Counted from the first letter of the stretch, positions 20,549 through 30,962 are shown. The stretch is 64,000 nucleotides of DNA from Candidatus Amoebophilus asiaticus 5a2 (GCF_000020565.1 NC_010830.1:248001-312000); one strand, 5' to 3'. Translations and numbers: made by a program. The notes: generated from the letters alone by a model not told the origin.

Positions 20549-21241
20549 TCAGACTTTTATATAACGCTTAACCAAATAAACGCCTATATAAACAAGTGGT
20601 ATATTAATAAAGGAGAAAAACACTTTAAACATATACTCATTGATGGTGATCTGATACCAAGTATTCCAGGATATAGGTTCAATACCTTGCGTTAGCCCTA
20701 ATAAAGGCCAAATCATCCAAGCTATACCCGCAAAAATCGCTGTATCAAAAAGTTGTCCAACTAATGTAGAAATATTATTTCTAAGCCATAAATACTTACC
20801 TTTTGTTACACGCCGGATTAACTCGAATAAATAAACATCTATCAATTGTGCTATCATATATGCGACCATAGATCCTAGGACAATACCTGGCGTAAATCCA
20901 AACACTAGTTGAAATGCAGATTGAGGTACTGGAGAATGTTCATATATAGGGATGATATTTGCTAAGTACGTTATAAAAGTCATAAATAGGCTGGCCATTA
21001 ATCCCATCCAGATCACCATTTTTGCCTTGTTTTTTCCATATGCTTCGGAAATGATATCTAACAAAGAAAAGGTAAAGGGATAAGTAATAGCACCTGCTGT
21101 AAGAGTTAAGTGCCCAATAGTAATATACTTGCTGGTAATAATGTTAGTTAGCAACAATACACCTAGAAAAAGACCAACCAATATTACATATATCCGTTCT
21201 GATAAAGAAGGTTGTTGCACCCTAAACTGTTCTAGTAGCAT
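20549..21241 (-). CDS. Queuosine-precursor-type transporter (VUT/COG1738), copy 1
   Basis: A 230-residue integral membrane protein with about six transmembrane segments. The family signature is clear: LLLTNIITSKY near the N-terminus, TYPFTFSLLDIISEAYGK, VLGSMVAYMIAQLIDVYLFE and LWLRNNISTLVGQLFDT. Members of this family (E. coli YhhQ/QueP) take up queuosine precursors used to modify tRNA wobble guanosine. It lies 17 bases downstream of a second family member transcribed in the same direction, so the two probably form an operon. Substrate is inferred from the family. Confidence 0.88.
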   Translation of the reverse strand: MLLEQFRVQQPSLSERIYVILVGLFLGVLLLTNIITSKYITIGHLTLTAGAITYPFTFSLLDIISEAYGKNKAKMVIWMGLMASLFMTFITYLANIIPIYEHSPVPQSAFQLVFGFTPGIVLGSMVAYMIAQLIDVYLFELIRRVTKGKYLWLRNNISTLVGQLFDTAIFAGIAWMIWPLLGLTQGIEPISWNTWYQITINEYMFKVFFSFINIPLVYIGVYLVKRYIKV

Positions 21242-21258
21242 ATCTATTCAATTATACT

Positions 21259-21960
21259 TTAACTACGCTGTATACCAATCCACTTTTCAATCAAGTAAGT
21301 GCTAACATAAACAAATGGTGTATCTAATAGTGCTAGTAAGCCCTTAAAAAGATATTGGCCCATTACAATTTTACTCCATACCTGCCATCCAATAGGTTGT
21401 GTGGCTGTATTACCATCAATTATAGGCCATATGACCCAAGCAATTGTTACTACAATAATCGTATCAACTAGCTGACTAGCTAGTGTAGAAAAGTTATTTC
21501 TAACCCAAAGATGTTTGTTTTTAGTAATAATTCTTAAGTACTCAAAGATTTGTACATCTATAAATTGAGCCGTTAAATAACCAATCATAGATCCTAATAC
21601 AACACCAGGGAAAAGCCCAAATAGTTGGCTAAATGCAGCAGCATCTATAGGCGATGTTGGAGCAATAGGCAGTTGATTAGCTATCCATACTAGCATAGTA
21701 ACTACAATACTTACTATAAAGCCAGCTAATACAAGTAGCCTAGCACGATGTAGGCCATATACTTCTGAAACAATATCTGTTACTACAAAGGTGAATGGAT
21801 ATACTAAAGTACTACAAGATAAAGGCAATCCAAAAAATTTAAAATACTTACCTGCAATAACATTGGTAAGCATAAGCGAGGTTATAAAAATGCTAGCTAA
21901 TATCATGAATATCTTTTCTGACAGAGCCATGTCAGGCATAGTACGTTGTGTTATAATCAT
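21259..21960 (-). CDS. Queuosine-precursor-type transporter (VUT/COG1738), copy 2
   Basis: A 233-residue paralogue of the downstream gene, with the same motifs: SLMLTNVIAGKY, VYPFTFVVTDIVSEVYGL, VLGSMIGYLTAQFIDVQIFE and LWVRNNFSTLASQLVDT. Six or so transmembrane helices are visible. The ATG at 21960 is preferred; a TTG lies one codon earlier. The two copies are clearly diverged along their whole length, so the duplication is old and the proteins may differ in substrate (for example queuine versus preQ0 or preQ1). First gene of a two-gene unit. Confidence 0.88.
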   Translation of the reverse strand: MIITQRTMPDMALSEKIFMILASIFITSLMLTNVIAGKYFKFFGLPLSCSTLVYPFTFVVTDIVSEVYGLHRARLLVLAGFIVSIVVTMLVWIANQLPIAPTSPIDAAAFSQLFGLFPGVVLGSMIGYLTAQFIDVQIFEYLRIITKNKHLWVRNNFSTLASQLVDTIIVVTIAWVIWPIIDGNTATQPIGWQVWSKIVMGQYLFKGLLALLDTPFVYVSTYLIEKWIGIQRS

Positions 21961-22234
21961 CAATATCTAATTTGCGTGCTTTTCTCGGATTCTAAGTAAA
22001 AATACAAGCTTCTGCAAGATGTTTATAACAAAGCTACTGAATGAGACTTAAAGTTGTTAATTATGATTTACATAAAAAGATAATCGAAGTTATAGCAAGT
22101 ATAACAAAATAGTGGTAGCTTCGCGCATCACAGATAAAGAGCCATCAAATAACCTAGGTATTAGTTAATAATAAATTAGGGATATAAGGCTGTGAGGTTT
22201 AGAAAATTTACATAACAATATAATAACAATTCAA

Positions 22235-23554
22235 GTGATCTGGTTACAAGTTATAGTTGTACTATCAGCCATTATTATTGGTACACGATTAAAAGGTATT
22301 AGCCTAGGTATTATGGGCGGTTTGGGATTAGCTATCTTAGCGTTCTTTTTCCATTTACAACCTACAGAACCTCCTTTTTGTGTCTTATTAATTATTACAT
22401 CCGTTATTACAGCAGCTGGTACCTTAGAAGCTGCCGGTGGATTAGGTTATTTAAGTAGTTTGGCAGAGAAAGCTATTAAAAAATACCCGCATAGAATTAC
22501 TTTTATTGCCCCCCTAATTACTTATATATTTACATTTTTAGTGGGAACTGGCCATATTATCTACTCGATACTACCGATTATAGCAACTGTTGCTAAAGAA
22601 ACAGGTATCAGACCCGAACGTCCCTTAACAACTAGTGTTATTGCTGCCCAGCAAGCAGCTATGGCTAGTCCTATCTCTGCCCCAACAGCTATTTTAATTG
22701 GTTTGTTAGCACCGCATGGCATAGAGTTGCTAGACATGTTGTGTATATTAATACCTGCTACTTTAGGTGGTATGCTTATCACCACCTTGGTTATCAATAA
22801 GACAGGTAAAGAATTAAGTGAAGAGCCTGGTTATGCTGAATTTTTAAAGACAAGCCAAGAAACAAATCATAACAATGTATCAACTCCTCTGTCTAAAGTT
22901 ACTACTTCAGCCAAACTATCGGTAATCCTATTTGGAGTAGGCATCTTATTTATCATATTATTAGGTGCTTTTAAAGGGTTACGTCCTAGCTGGGAAAAGA
23001 GTGGAAAACTGATTCCTATGGATATGTCTATTGTTATTGCTATTATGATGCTTAGCATAGCAGCACTCATAGTATTGATTTGTAAACTAAAGCCTACTGA
23101 AATTACTAAAGCAAGTGTCTTTACAGGAGGCATCCAAGCTGTTATCTCTATCTTGGGTATATCTTGGCTAGGCGATACATTCGTTAATGCCAACCAAGCA
23201 CAGATTATGGAACTTGTACAAGCACAAATTCTAAAACATCCTTGGCAATTTAGCATTATACTTTTCTGTATGTCTATATTACTGGTAAGCCAAACAGCAA
23301 CCATCCGAGCTTTGATACCTTTAGGACTAACATTAGGTATTCCAGCGCTTACTTTATTAGCTGCTGTACCAGCTGTAAATGGATTATTCTTTATTCCTAA
23401 CTACCCTACTCTTCTAGCAGCAACCAATTTAGATAGCACAGGGACAACACGTATCGGTAAATATATACTAAATCATAGTTTTATGTTGCCGGGTTTAATA
23501 GCCACTTCTTCTGCTGTTTTGATTGCGTTTGGATTAGTGAAGTATTTATTTTAG
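22235..23554 (+). CDS. Anaerobic C4-dicarboxylate transporter (DcuA/DcuB family)
   Basis: A 439-residue membrane protein with about ten to twelve hydrophobic segments and family sequence throughout: IIIGTRLKGISLGIMGGLG at the start, AAGGLGYLSSLAEKAI, GTGHIIYSILPIIATVA and, near the end, PNYPTLLAATNLDSTGTTRIGKY-type sequence. Dcu carriers exchange succinate, fumarate, malate or aspartate. In a host-dependent cell this could import host dicarboxylates or swap succinate for them (inference). The start is a GTG at 22235; the resulting N-terminus matches the family and no in-frame ATG lies closer. It is preceded by a long gap and stands alone. Confidence 0.92.
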   Translation: MIWLQVIVVLSAIIIGTRLKGISLGIMGGLGLAILAFFFHLQPTEPPFCVLLIITSVITAAGTLEAAGGLGYLSSLAEKAIKKYPHRITFIAPLITYIFTFLVGTGHIIYSILPIIATVAKETGIRPERPLTTSVIAAQQAAMASPISAPTAILIGLLAPHGIELLDMLCILIPATLGGMLITTLVINKTGKELSEEPGYAEFLKTSQETNHNNVSTPLSKVTTSAKLSVILFGVGILFIILLGAFKGLRPSWEKSGKLIPMDMSIVIAIMMLSIAALIVLICKLKPTEITKASVFTGGIQAVISILGISWLGDTFVNANQAQIMELVQAQILKHPWQFSIILFCMSILLVSQTATIRALIPLGLTLGIPALTLLAAVPAVNGLFFIPNYPTLLAATNLDSTGTTRIGKYILNHSFMLPGLIATSSAVLIAFGLVKYLF

Positions 23555-23761
23555 CACCTACAAATATTTTTTACTCAGGAAAACCAACGTTATTACTAGC
23601 TACACATAAATAATACTCGTTTTAAAGCATGAAAAAATATACTACAAACCTTTTGTATATAGTCACGGATAAGTAATAATTAAGACTTATTCAGTAACAT
23701 TTCTGTGCATGGATTTGGGAATTACTTTCTGTAATACACATGCTGTTATAGATTTTGGTCG

Positions 23762-23769
23762 TACTTTTG
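23762..23769 (+). promoter_or_regulatory. Bacteroidota-type -7 element before sufC
   Basis: TACTTTTG fits the TAnnTTTG consensus of Bacteroidota sigma-A promoters and lies 31 bases before the sufC start. A clear TTTG -33 element at the usual spacing is not obvious. Confidence 0.25.
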
Positions 23770-23799
23770 CAATTGTGTACCATGAAATAAACGTAAAAG

Positions 23800-24549
23800 A
23801 TGTTAGTTATCAATAACCTTCATGCCAGTGTAGAAGGACAAGAAATATTAAGAGGAATTAATTTAACTGTACAAGCAGGAGAAGTCCATGCTATTATGGG
23901 CCCTAATGGGTCTGGAAAGAGTACTTTAGCCTCTATATTAGCAGGAAAACCAGGCTATACAGTTACAGCAGGAGATGTTAATTTTAACGGACAAGACTTG
24001 CTTTCTTTAGCACCTGAAGAACGTGCTGCAGCAGGTTTATTTTTAGCATTTCAGTACCCAGTAGAAATACCGGGTGTTAGCAATACCAACTTCCTAAAAA
24101 CAGCTGTTAACCAGATCAGAAAGCACAGAGGGCAAGAACCATTGGATGCAGTAGAATTTCTAAAAATACTCAAGGAAAAAGCTAGGTTGGTTAATATCGA
24201 TAAAGAGCTACTTCACAGGACACTCAATGAGGGCTTTTCAGGAGGAGAAAAGAAAAGAAATGAGATATTGCAGATGGCTATGTTATCGCCTTCCTTATCT
24301 ATCTTAGATGAGACAGATTCAGGATTGGATATCGATGCACTTAAAACAGTAGCATTCGGTATTAATCAACTTAAAACGCCTGATAATGCCACCATTGTTA
24401 TTACCCATTACCAGCGACTATTAGATTTTATTGTGCCTGATTTTGTACATGTACTGTATAAAGGTAAAATCGTGAAGTCAGGCTTTAAAGAACTAGCTAA
24501 AGAACTCGAAGCGAAAGGATATGATTGGCTCAAAGAAACCACTGTTTAG
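23800..24549 (+). CDS. sufC: Fe-S cluster assembly ATPase SufC
   Basis: SufC is the ABC-type ATPase of the SUF iron-sulphur assembly scaffold SufBCD, in the cytoplasm. The 249-residue protein has Walker A GPNGSGKST (34-42), the signature FSGGEKKRNE characteristic of SufC, and Walker B followed by DETDSGLDID. Length is normal. sufD follows at once (20 bases between stop and start). sufB, sufS and sufE are not adjacent in this window. Confidence 0.96.
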   Translation: MLVINNLHASVEGQEILRGINLTVQAGEVHAIMGPNGSGKSTLASILAGKPGYTVTAGDVNFNGQDLLSLAPEERAAAGLFLAFQYPVEIPGVSNTNFLKTAVNQIRKHRGQEPLDAVEFLKILKEKARLVNIDKELLHRTLNEGFSGGEKKRNEILQMAMLSPSLSILDETDSGLDIDALKTVAFGINQLKTPDNATIVITHYQRLLDFIVPDFVHVLYKGKIVKSGFKELAKELEAKGYDWLKETTV

Positions 24550-24569
24550 TAAACCATTTCCCAACCAGT

Positions 24570-25889
24570 ATGCATACAACAACAGTCTTTACACAGCTGC
24601 AAGAAGCTTTTTCAAGACATATCAGTAGCTTATCAACAACCCACGATTGGCAAAAAGTACAGCAAGAGGCATATCGTACTTTTCAGAAATTGGGACTACC
24701 ACATGCAAAAACAGAAGCCTATAAAAATACACCTATTACATCAGTCTTATCAGAGAAGTTTAATCTAAGTGATGTACCGATTGCTTTAGACGAGCCGTCT
24801 GAAGAAATTGAGGCACTATTACAACAGAGCTTTGATAGTTATCCTATTGTATTGGTTAATGGTATGATTAGTAAAAGATACACACCTATCAACTTGCTAC
24901 ATCCCTCCTTTCAGGTATATACCTTTGATGAAGCCTATACTCAACACCCAGACTTATTGATGAAACATTTTGACCAATGTGCATCTGATAAGCTAGACAT
25001 TTTTACATTTATCAATACAGCACTCTTTAAAACGGGTATAATGATTTATATTCCTGATAATGTAGTGCTCGATAAAACGTTGCATATCTATAATATAACT
25101 GATGCCGCTACTCAGAAAGCCATTAGTTATCCAAGGCTCCTCATAGTTACTGGTAAGAATAGCCAGCTTAGTATAATTAATAGTTGGCATACACTAGGAG
25201 AGAATGAAGGATTCACCAATGCCGTTACTGATATCATAGTTGGTCCCTACACGCAACTAGACTGCTATACTTTACAAACACAATTAGGTAATGCATGCCA
25301 AATCAACAACATACACTATTACCAAGCTGAGCATAGTGTGGTTAATAATTATGCATTTAGCTGGGATGGGATGCTAATTAGAAATAACCTGCATATAGTT
25401 ATCCAAGCATCGCATGCAGAAGCCAATATGTACGGTTTATATTGCCTTAACAACACCCAGCATATCGATAACCATACCCTAGTAGACCATCAACAACCGC
25501 ATACCGCAAGCAATGAACTTTATAAGGGAATTATAGGGGGTAATGCTACAGGTGTATTTAATGGAAGAATTTACGTACAACCTGAAGCACAAAAAACCAA
25601 TGCTTTTCAAGCGAATAATAACATACTACTTTCCGACCAGGCAACTATACATACCAAGCCTCAATTAGAGATTTGGGCCGATGATGTAAAATGTTCTCAT
25701 GGAGCTACTATAGGACAACTAGATGAATCTCAATTATTTTACTTGCAATCGCGCGGTATTCCTGAAGGCTTAGCAAAGCATATGCTATTAGAGTCTTTTG
25801 CTGATGAGGTAATCAGCAAAATAAACCTATTACCATTGCAGAAATACTTAAGAAAGGATTTTAAAGACCAGATAAGCCGACTCGCTTAA
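24570..25889 (+). CDS. sufD: Fe-S cluster assembly protein SufD
   Basis: SufD pairs with SufB and SufC on the scaffold complex. The protein (439 residues from the ATG at 24570) has the SufB/SufD beta-helix domain: LNNTQHIDNHTLVDH, then NELYKGII and GVFNGRIYVQPEAQKTNAF, ending with CSHGATIGQLDESQLFYLQSRG. The open frame extends 15 codons upstream into sufC, but the ATG at 24570 gives a normal N-terminus and no overlap. Together with sufC it forms a two-gene operon. Confidence 0.93.
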   Translation: MHTTTVFTQLQEAFSRHISSLSTTHDWQKVQQEAYRTFQKLGLPHAKTEAYKNTPITSVLSEKFNLSDVPIALDEPSEEIEALLQQSFDSYPIVLVNGMISKRYTPINLLHPSFQVYTFDEAYTQHPDLLMKHFDQCASDKLDIFTFINTALFKTGIMIYIPDNVVLDKTLHIYNITDAATQKAISYPRLLIVTGKNSQLSIINSWHTLGENEGFTNAVTDIIVGPYTQLDCYTLQTQLGNACQINNIHYYQAEHSVVNNYAFSWDGMLIRNNLHIVIQASHAEANMYGLYCLNNTQHIDNHTLVDHQQPHTASNELYKGIIGGNATGVFNGRIYVQPEAQKTNAFQANNNILLSDQATIHTKPQLEIWADDVKCSHGATIGQLDESQLFYLQSRGIPEGLAKHMLLESFADEVISKINLLPLQKYLRKDFKDQISRLA

Positions 25890-26706
25890 CAAGAAGAGTT
25901 TCACATTATCTTTTGCAGAAAGTTTAATAATTACGATAAAGAAACGCAAGGTAATTTTTTAGAGCATTTTTAGCAAGCTATTGTTTTGTGGTGCTATAAT
26001 ATGCATGCCTAGCATACTTTAATATCTTTCCTTATATATATGCTTGAGATTAGGCGCCTTTTGAAAACTAATTCTATCTATATTCCAAGAAGTTTTATGG
26101 CTAGATTTGTAGGACTAGAAGAAGTTTATTATTGTTAACAATGAAATCTTTCTAAATAAGTTATAGCTGCATGCTTATTCTTTTAAGAAATATGTCAAGA
26201 TTATAGAAGAAGTTAACAACCACTTATGGTTATTAGTTTAAATGACAAAGCTATTTTTAATTCTTATTTTCTATCTCTATAGGCGCTCACATGTATATAC
26301 CCATTATAAATACCAAAAAACTCATTTTACTTGACAACCAAACAGTAAGTCTATACTTTATAGTTAGTATATAGAGGCTTTTATGCTTATCAGTTAGCTG
26401 AAGCTAGATATATGAGTGCTATTTTTTTAGCTAAAAACATTAATTTTCTTTTGGCTAGACATATAAATGTATCTCTATCCATAGCTTAATTTGTTATGCT
26501 GCCATAATAGAGTTCACCCTCATAGACTTTAATGAAGCGATCGACTATCTTTTGGACTAACATATACAATTGCATAAACTTTTTATGAATAAGTGCTTAA
26601 CTCTGTAAGGTTGCCTTTTATCAATCAACGAATTACCATACAACTAATCTCAAAAGAATACCCTCCTCTATATTATTGATTATGCTTATTTTATTATTCT
26701 TTGCAA
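25890..26706. other. Long non-coding gap between sufD and rbfA
   Basis: 817 AT-rich bases between convergent genes. Only very short open frames are present (the longest with an ATG near 26040 encodes about 32 residues with no recognisable family). Nothing else identified. Confidence 0.55.
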
Positions 26707-27084
26707 TTATACGCTTATGCTTGCTTTAGTAAGCGAAACTTCAAACCCATTCAATAACTTTTCAATATGGTAAGCACGTTCAATAGAATTGTCTAAATGA
26801 AATTTTAATTCAGGGATGCTACGTAGCTTATTAGCTAACCGTTTGCCTAGTAACCCTCTAATTTTACTTTTATGTTTTTCAAGTTCTTTGATCATTCTAG
26901 GACCATTCTGGCTTGGCATAAAGCTTACATAAACCTTTACTACCCTAGTCTTATCACAGATATACAAGCTTGTAACAGTAACCAAAATATTGCCAAATGA
27001 GTTAGCTAGTTCATGAAGAAATATTTCGCGTAAATTACGCAAAATTATGCTACTTTTTTGCATTTTTTTTACAGAATCGTTCAT
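26707..27084 (-). CDS. rbfA: 30S ribosome-binding factor A
   Basis: RbfA binds the 16S rRNA helix 1 region and helps late 30S maturation, notably in the cold. The 125-residue sequence has the KH-like fold signature: REIFLHELANSFGNILVTVTS, then TRVVKVYVSFM and RSIPELKFHLDNSIERAYHIEKLL, with the AxG-type loop somewhat altered. It is the last gene of the long mreB-to-rbfA minus-strand run, 23 bases after tpiA. Confidence 0.88.
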   Translation of the reverse strand: MNDSVKKMQKSSIILRNLREIFLHELANSFGNILVTVTSLYICDKTRVVKVYVSFMPSQNGPRMIKELEKHKSKIRGLLGKRLANKLRSIPELKFHLDNSIERAYHIEKLLNGFEVSLTKASISV

Positions 27085-27107
27085 AATTAAACACTTTTAA
27101 ATTCTCC

Positions 27108-27869
27108 TTATAGAGACCTTAATATATGTATAAATTCTTTAAAATGCAAGGATGCCCCCCCTATAAGCACACCATTTATTCCAGGCAAGCTAATAAGTTT
27201 TGTTATATTCGACGCATTACAGCTTCCTCCATATAAAATAGCCATATTATCTGCTAAGACAGTATTGTATTGTTTCTTTAAAATATTCCTGATTGTCTGC
27301 TGCATCTCTTCTATTTCCGCTAAGCTGGGGATCAATCCAGTTCCAATAGCCCAGATAGGCTCATAAGCAATAATTACTTGTTGTAACTCATCAGGCGTAA
27401 GATGAAATAGGCTTTCGGCAATCTGTTGCTCAATAAAAGCATAATGCTGGTTACTTTCCCTTACTGATAAAGGTTCACCACAACAGAAGACAGGCTGTAG
27501 CTTACAACTCAATATGGCATCAATTTTCTTAGCTATCAAATCATTATCCTCTGCAAAATTTTGCCTTCGCTCGCTATGCCCTACCAACACATATCGAACA
27601 TCTATAGAAGCAAGCATAGCTGCGGATACTTCACCTGTAAAAGCCCCAGCAATCTGGTCATGACAATTTTGTGCTCCTAAATGCAATTTGACCTCTGGTG
27701 TCAATAGCTTACTGATCCCCTCTAAATGTATAAACGAAGGAAACAGTATAATCTGTGCACCAGCTAGGGGCTCAGCCTGTATAAATTGTGTTATTTCTTT
27801 AGCTAACTGTAATCCTTCCTGAAAATTTTTATTCATTTTCCAGTTAGCAGCAATTATAGTACGTTGCAT
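27108..27869 (-). CDS. tpiA: Triosephosphate isomerase
   Basis: The enzyme interconverts dihydroxyacetone phosphate and glyceraldehyde 3-phosphate. The 253-residue protein from the ATG at 27869 begins with AANWKMN (catalytic Lys), has VGHSERR (catalytic His), AYEPIWAIGTG (catalytic Glu) and YGGS near the C-terminal phosphate loop. The open frame extends upstream into rodA, but the internal ATG gives the family N-terminus; rodA ends at 27881. It is part of the cell-shape gene run, an unusual setting for a glycolytic gene and a sign of operon compaction. Confidence 0.96.
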   Translation of the reverse strand: MQRTIIAANWKMNKNFQEGLQLAKEITQFIQAEPLAGAQIILFPSFIHLEGISKLLTPEVKLHLGAQNCHDQIAGAFTGEVSAAMLASIDVRYVLVGHSERRQNFAEDNDLIAKKIDAILSCKLQPVFCCGEPLSVRESNQHYAFIEQQIAESLFHLTPDELQQVIIAYEPIWAIGTGLIPSLAEIEEMQQTIRNILKKQYNTVLADNMAILYGGSCNASNITKLISLPGINGVLIGGASLHFKEFIHILRSL

Positions 27870-27880
27870 ATTCTTTGCTT

Positions 27881-29170
27881 TTATTCTAAATCTATTGCCA
27901 CACTTCTCCAAGAAACATATTGGTTCCGTTCCGAATCAAACTTAATCAGGATAAATAACATCATTGAGAAAGCCCATAAGGAAGAGCCTCCATAACTGAT
28001 GAAAGGCAAAGGTATGCCAATTACTGGTAATACCCCTATAGTCATACCCACATTGACAAAAAAGTGAAAGAAAAGTATAGAAGCTACTCCATAGCCATAA
28101 ACTCTAGCAAATCGAATGCGTTGCCTTTCTGCTATATACAAGGTTCTTAATACCAATGCCATAAAGACAATAATAAATATAGAAGTGCCTAGCCAACCAT
28201 ACTCTTCTCCAATAGTACAAAAGATAAAGTCTTTACGTTGCTCAGGTACAAAACCATATTTGGTTTGTGTACCCTTTAAAAATCCCTTCCCCCAAAGTCC
28301 TCCAGAACCAATAGCTATTTTAGATTGTGTCACATTCCAACCAATACCTAAAGGATCGGCATTAGGATCAACAAGTACTTTTAATCTATGTTGATGATGT
28401 GGCTTTAATACCCGCTTTTCTACCCAATCAAAAACCTCTACTAAACCTATAATAGCCAGCGTTATAGATGATATTATAAAAATTCTTTTAGCATTCTTTT
28501 TCCCAATGCCTATCAACATAAGCCCTATTCCAAGTGCACTGATGACTAGATAAGTGCTAGGTAGCAATACGTTTAGAACAAAAATGGCAACTAAACCTAT
28601 TCCTACTAACAATATAATAAGAGAGAATCCTTCTCTATAAAGTACAACTATAAAGACACTAAATACCAAAGCAGAGCCTACATCTCCTTGTAATAAAATA
28701 AAACTAATTGGAACACAGATTAGCAGCAATACACCTAACTGGGTTTTCAATTGATTAAGCTTAGCAGCAATATTATCAAGTCGCTTGGCTACTGCCAATG
28801 CACAAGTAAGTTTTACAAATTCAGTAGGCTGTAATTGTATACCACGCCACTGAAACCAGGAGCTGTGTCCACCTACTTTTACGCCCCAAACCAGAGTGGC
28901 TGCTAAGAGTACTATTGATAAGGCATAAAAAATATATGCTAACGAGCGATAGAATTGTGTATCAAAAAACAGGGAGAATACAAATAAAATGCTGGCACCA
29001 ACTATCCATAAGAACTGTTTTCCTGTGCTTGTAGAAAAGTCAAACAAACTCGCAGTAGTTACTCCCTTCTCATAACCAACTGCATATAAATTAATCCAGC
29101 CAAATATTACTAATGCTATATAGATAAATAGCAGTAACCAATCATATTTAGCCCATATACTTTTTTCCAT
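27881..29170 (-). CDS. rodA: Peptidoglycan glycosyltransferase RodA
   Basis: RodA is the SEDS-family glycan polymerase of the elongasome, working with PBP2. The 429-residue protein has about ten transmembrane helices and SEDS motifs: GWNVTQSKIAIGSGGLWGKG, KYGFVPEQRKDFIFCTIGEEYG and the C-terminal PLPFISYGGSS. It starts directly after mrdA (1-base gap), so the two are co-translated. A central region (about residues 205-265) holds extra hydrophobic segments, common in Bacteroidota RodA. Confidence 0.95.
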   Translation of the reverse strand: MEKSIWAKYDWLLLFIYIALVIFGWINLYAVGYEKGVTTASLFDFSTSTGKQFLWIVGASILFVFSLFFDTQFYRSLAYIFYALSIVLLAATLVWGVKVGGHSSWFQWRGIQLQPTEFVKLTCALAVAKRLDNIAAKLNQLKTQLGVLLLICVPISFILLQGDVGSALVFSVFIVVLYREGFSLIILLVGIGLVAIFVLNVLLPSTYLVISALGIGLMLIGIGKKNAKRIFIISSITLAIIGLVEVFDWVEKRVLKPHHQHRLKVLVDPNADPLGIGWNVTQSKIAIGSGGLWGKGFLKGTQTKYGFVPEQRKDFIFCTIGEEYGWLGTSIFIIVFMALVLRTLYIAERQRIRFARVYGYGVASILFFHFFVNVGMTIGVLPVIGIPLPFISYGGSSLWAFSMMLFILIKFDSERNQYVSWRSVAIDLE

Positions 29171-29171
29171 T

Positions 29172-30962
29172 TTAATGTGTAAAATCTCCTTTTAACACAT
29201 AATCCTCTATAGACTTACGTGTTACTTGGCCCATAAGATACTTTTCTAACATCAAACCAGCAATAGCAGCTGCTGCTCTTGCACCCCAGCCTGCATTTTC
29301 AACATAGACTGCAATAGCTATTTTAGGAGTTTCTAAAGGAGCAAAGCCCATAAAAACAGCATGATCTTCTCCATGAGGATTTTCAACAGTACCTGTTTTT
29401 CCACAGACAACCACATTTTTTATTTTAGCTCTCCAAGCGGTACTAGAGTCAATCACATCACGCATGGCATTAACTGCAAAATCAAAATGCTTTTTCTCAA
29501 TTTGTATTACATGCTTCTCAGCAGAAATAGTTTGCCCTTCAATTGTTTTTATAAGATGTGGGGTATAATAGTGTCCTCTATTGGCCATTATAGCTGCCAA
29601 GTTAGCCATTTGAAGTGGTGTTACTAACATTTCACCTTGTCCAATATCTAAAGAACGAATAGTAGAAGCTTTCCATCTTTTCGCTCCATAGCGTGCATCA
29701 TAAAAGCTTACATCTGGTAAGTATCCACTCTTTTCATGTGGCAGATCTATACCTAGCTGTTTCCCTAATCCAAATTGACGAACATAGTTCAACCATTTAT
29801 TGAGCCCTATCCGTGTATCCTCATAGGTATCTTTAACAATATGCTGATTAACAATACTTTTAAATACATGATAAAAATATGGATTACAGGAAAACTGTAT
29901 AGCTTGGTGTAAATTGGTAGGTGAAGGGTGAGAATGGCAATTCACAATTTTTTTATTACATGAATATACCATACTAGGTTGTACTACCTCTTCTTGCAAA
30001 GCAATCAAAGCTTGAACCAGCTTAAAGATGGAACCAGGCGGATACATAGCCATAATAGGCCTGTGAAACAGTGGTGCGAAGCTATCTCTTTCTAAAGCAG
30101 CAAAATTATTACTTAAATTTTTTGAAGTTAATAAATTAGGGTCATAAGATGGACTAGATACTATAGCCAACACTTCTCCTGTAGTAGGTTCGATAGCTAC
30201 TATACTACCAATCTTATTTTTCATTAGCGTCTCACCATATAGCTGTAACGAAACATCTATTGTACTAATAAGATCTTGCCCTGGAACAGATAAAATATCT
30301 AATGTTCCCTCTTTAAAAGCACCTTTTTCCTGCCCCCTAGCATCTGTGATCTTATATTTAACTCCCCTTTTACCCCTTAATAAAGTTTCATACTTTGCTT
30401 CTAGCCCGCTTATCCCTATCAAATCACCTTGTTTATAGTATTGTGAAGTATCAGCAAGCAGCTGAGCTATATTTATTTCTCCTACATATCCTAGTGTATT
30501 AGCAAGTATTGCCTGTGGGTACTTACGTACTGTACGGGCTCTAATATAAAACCCTAAGTAATCAGACAGTTTGGTATGTATGGCTGCAAAATCATTATGA
30601 TCTATATTTTTAATAAATACCGATGGCCGTATATGTGAATAGCGCTTAGCTCTGTTTAATGCATTTGTAAATTCTGAAGTGGAAATATTAAAAGCTTGGC
30701 AGAAGGAAAGTATCTCTAAGTTTTTTACTGCCTTGGGAATCACCATTAAATCATAAACAGGATTATTGTACACTAAAAGCTGTTTATTTCTATCATAAAT
30801 TATGCCTCTATAAGGACACTCTTCTATTCTTTGTACAATATTCTTTTCTGCTGCGATACTATACTCAGTATTGACAACTTGTATAAAGAAAAGCTTTATT
30901 ATAAAAGTAAATCCAGCAAGTATAAAAATTATTTGAATAATATAATTTCTAGATAAATACAT
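29172..30962 (-). CDS. mrdA: Penicillin-binding protein 2
   Basis: PBP2 is the transpeptidase of the elongasome. From the ATG at 30962 it has 596 residues: an N-terminal transmembrane helix (about 8-25), a dimerisation domain with RGIIYDRN, and the transpeptidase domain with the active site PGSIFKL (SxxK), SCN (SxN) and CGKTGT (KTG). A GTG two codons earlier is a possible but less likely start. mreD lies just upstream and rodA just downstream. Confidence 0.95.
   Translation of the reverse strand: MYLSRNYIIQIIFILAGFTFIIKLFFIQVVNTEYSIAAEKNIVQRIEECPYRGIIYDRNKQLLVYNNPVYDLMVIPKAVKNLEILSFCQAFNISTSEFTNALNRAKRYSHIRPSVFIKNIDHNDFAAIHTKLSDYLGFYIRARTVRKYPQAILANTLGYVGEINIAQLLADTSQYYKQGDLIGISGLEAKYETLLRGKRGVKYKITDARGQEKGAFKEGTLDILSVPGQDLISTIDVSLQLYGETLMKNKIGSIVAIEPTTGEVLAIVSSPSYDPNLLTSKNLSNNFAALERDSFAPLFHRPIMAMYPPGSIFKLVQALIALQEEVVQPSMVYSCNKKIVNCHSHPSPTNLHQAIQFSCNPYFYHVFKSIVNQHIVKDTYEDTRIGLNKWLNYVRQFGLGKQLGIDLPHEKSGYLPDVSFYDARYGAKRWKASTIRSLDIGQGEMLVTPLQMANLAAIMANRGHYYTPHLIKTIEGQTISAEKHVIQIEKKHFDFAVNAMRDVIDSSTAWRAKIKNVVVCGKTGTVENPHGEDHAVFMGFAPLETPKIAIAVYVENAGWGARAAAAIAGLMLEKYLMGQVTRKSIEDYVLKGDFTH

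Noticed and set aside
26040-26138. Short frame in the sufD-rbfA gap
   Set aside because: About 32 codons, no recognisable family and no supporting signals.
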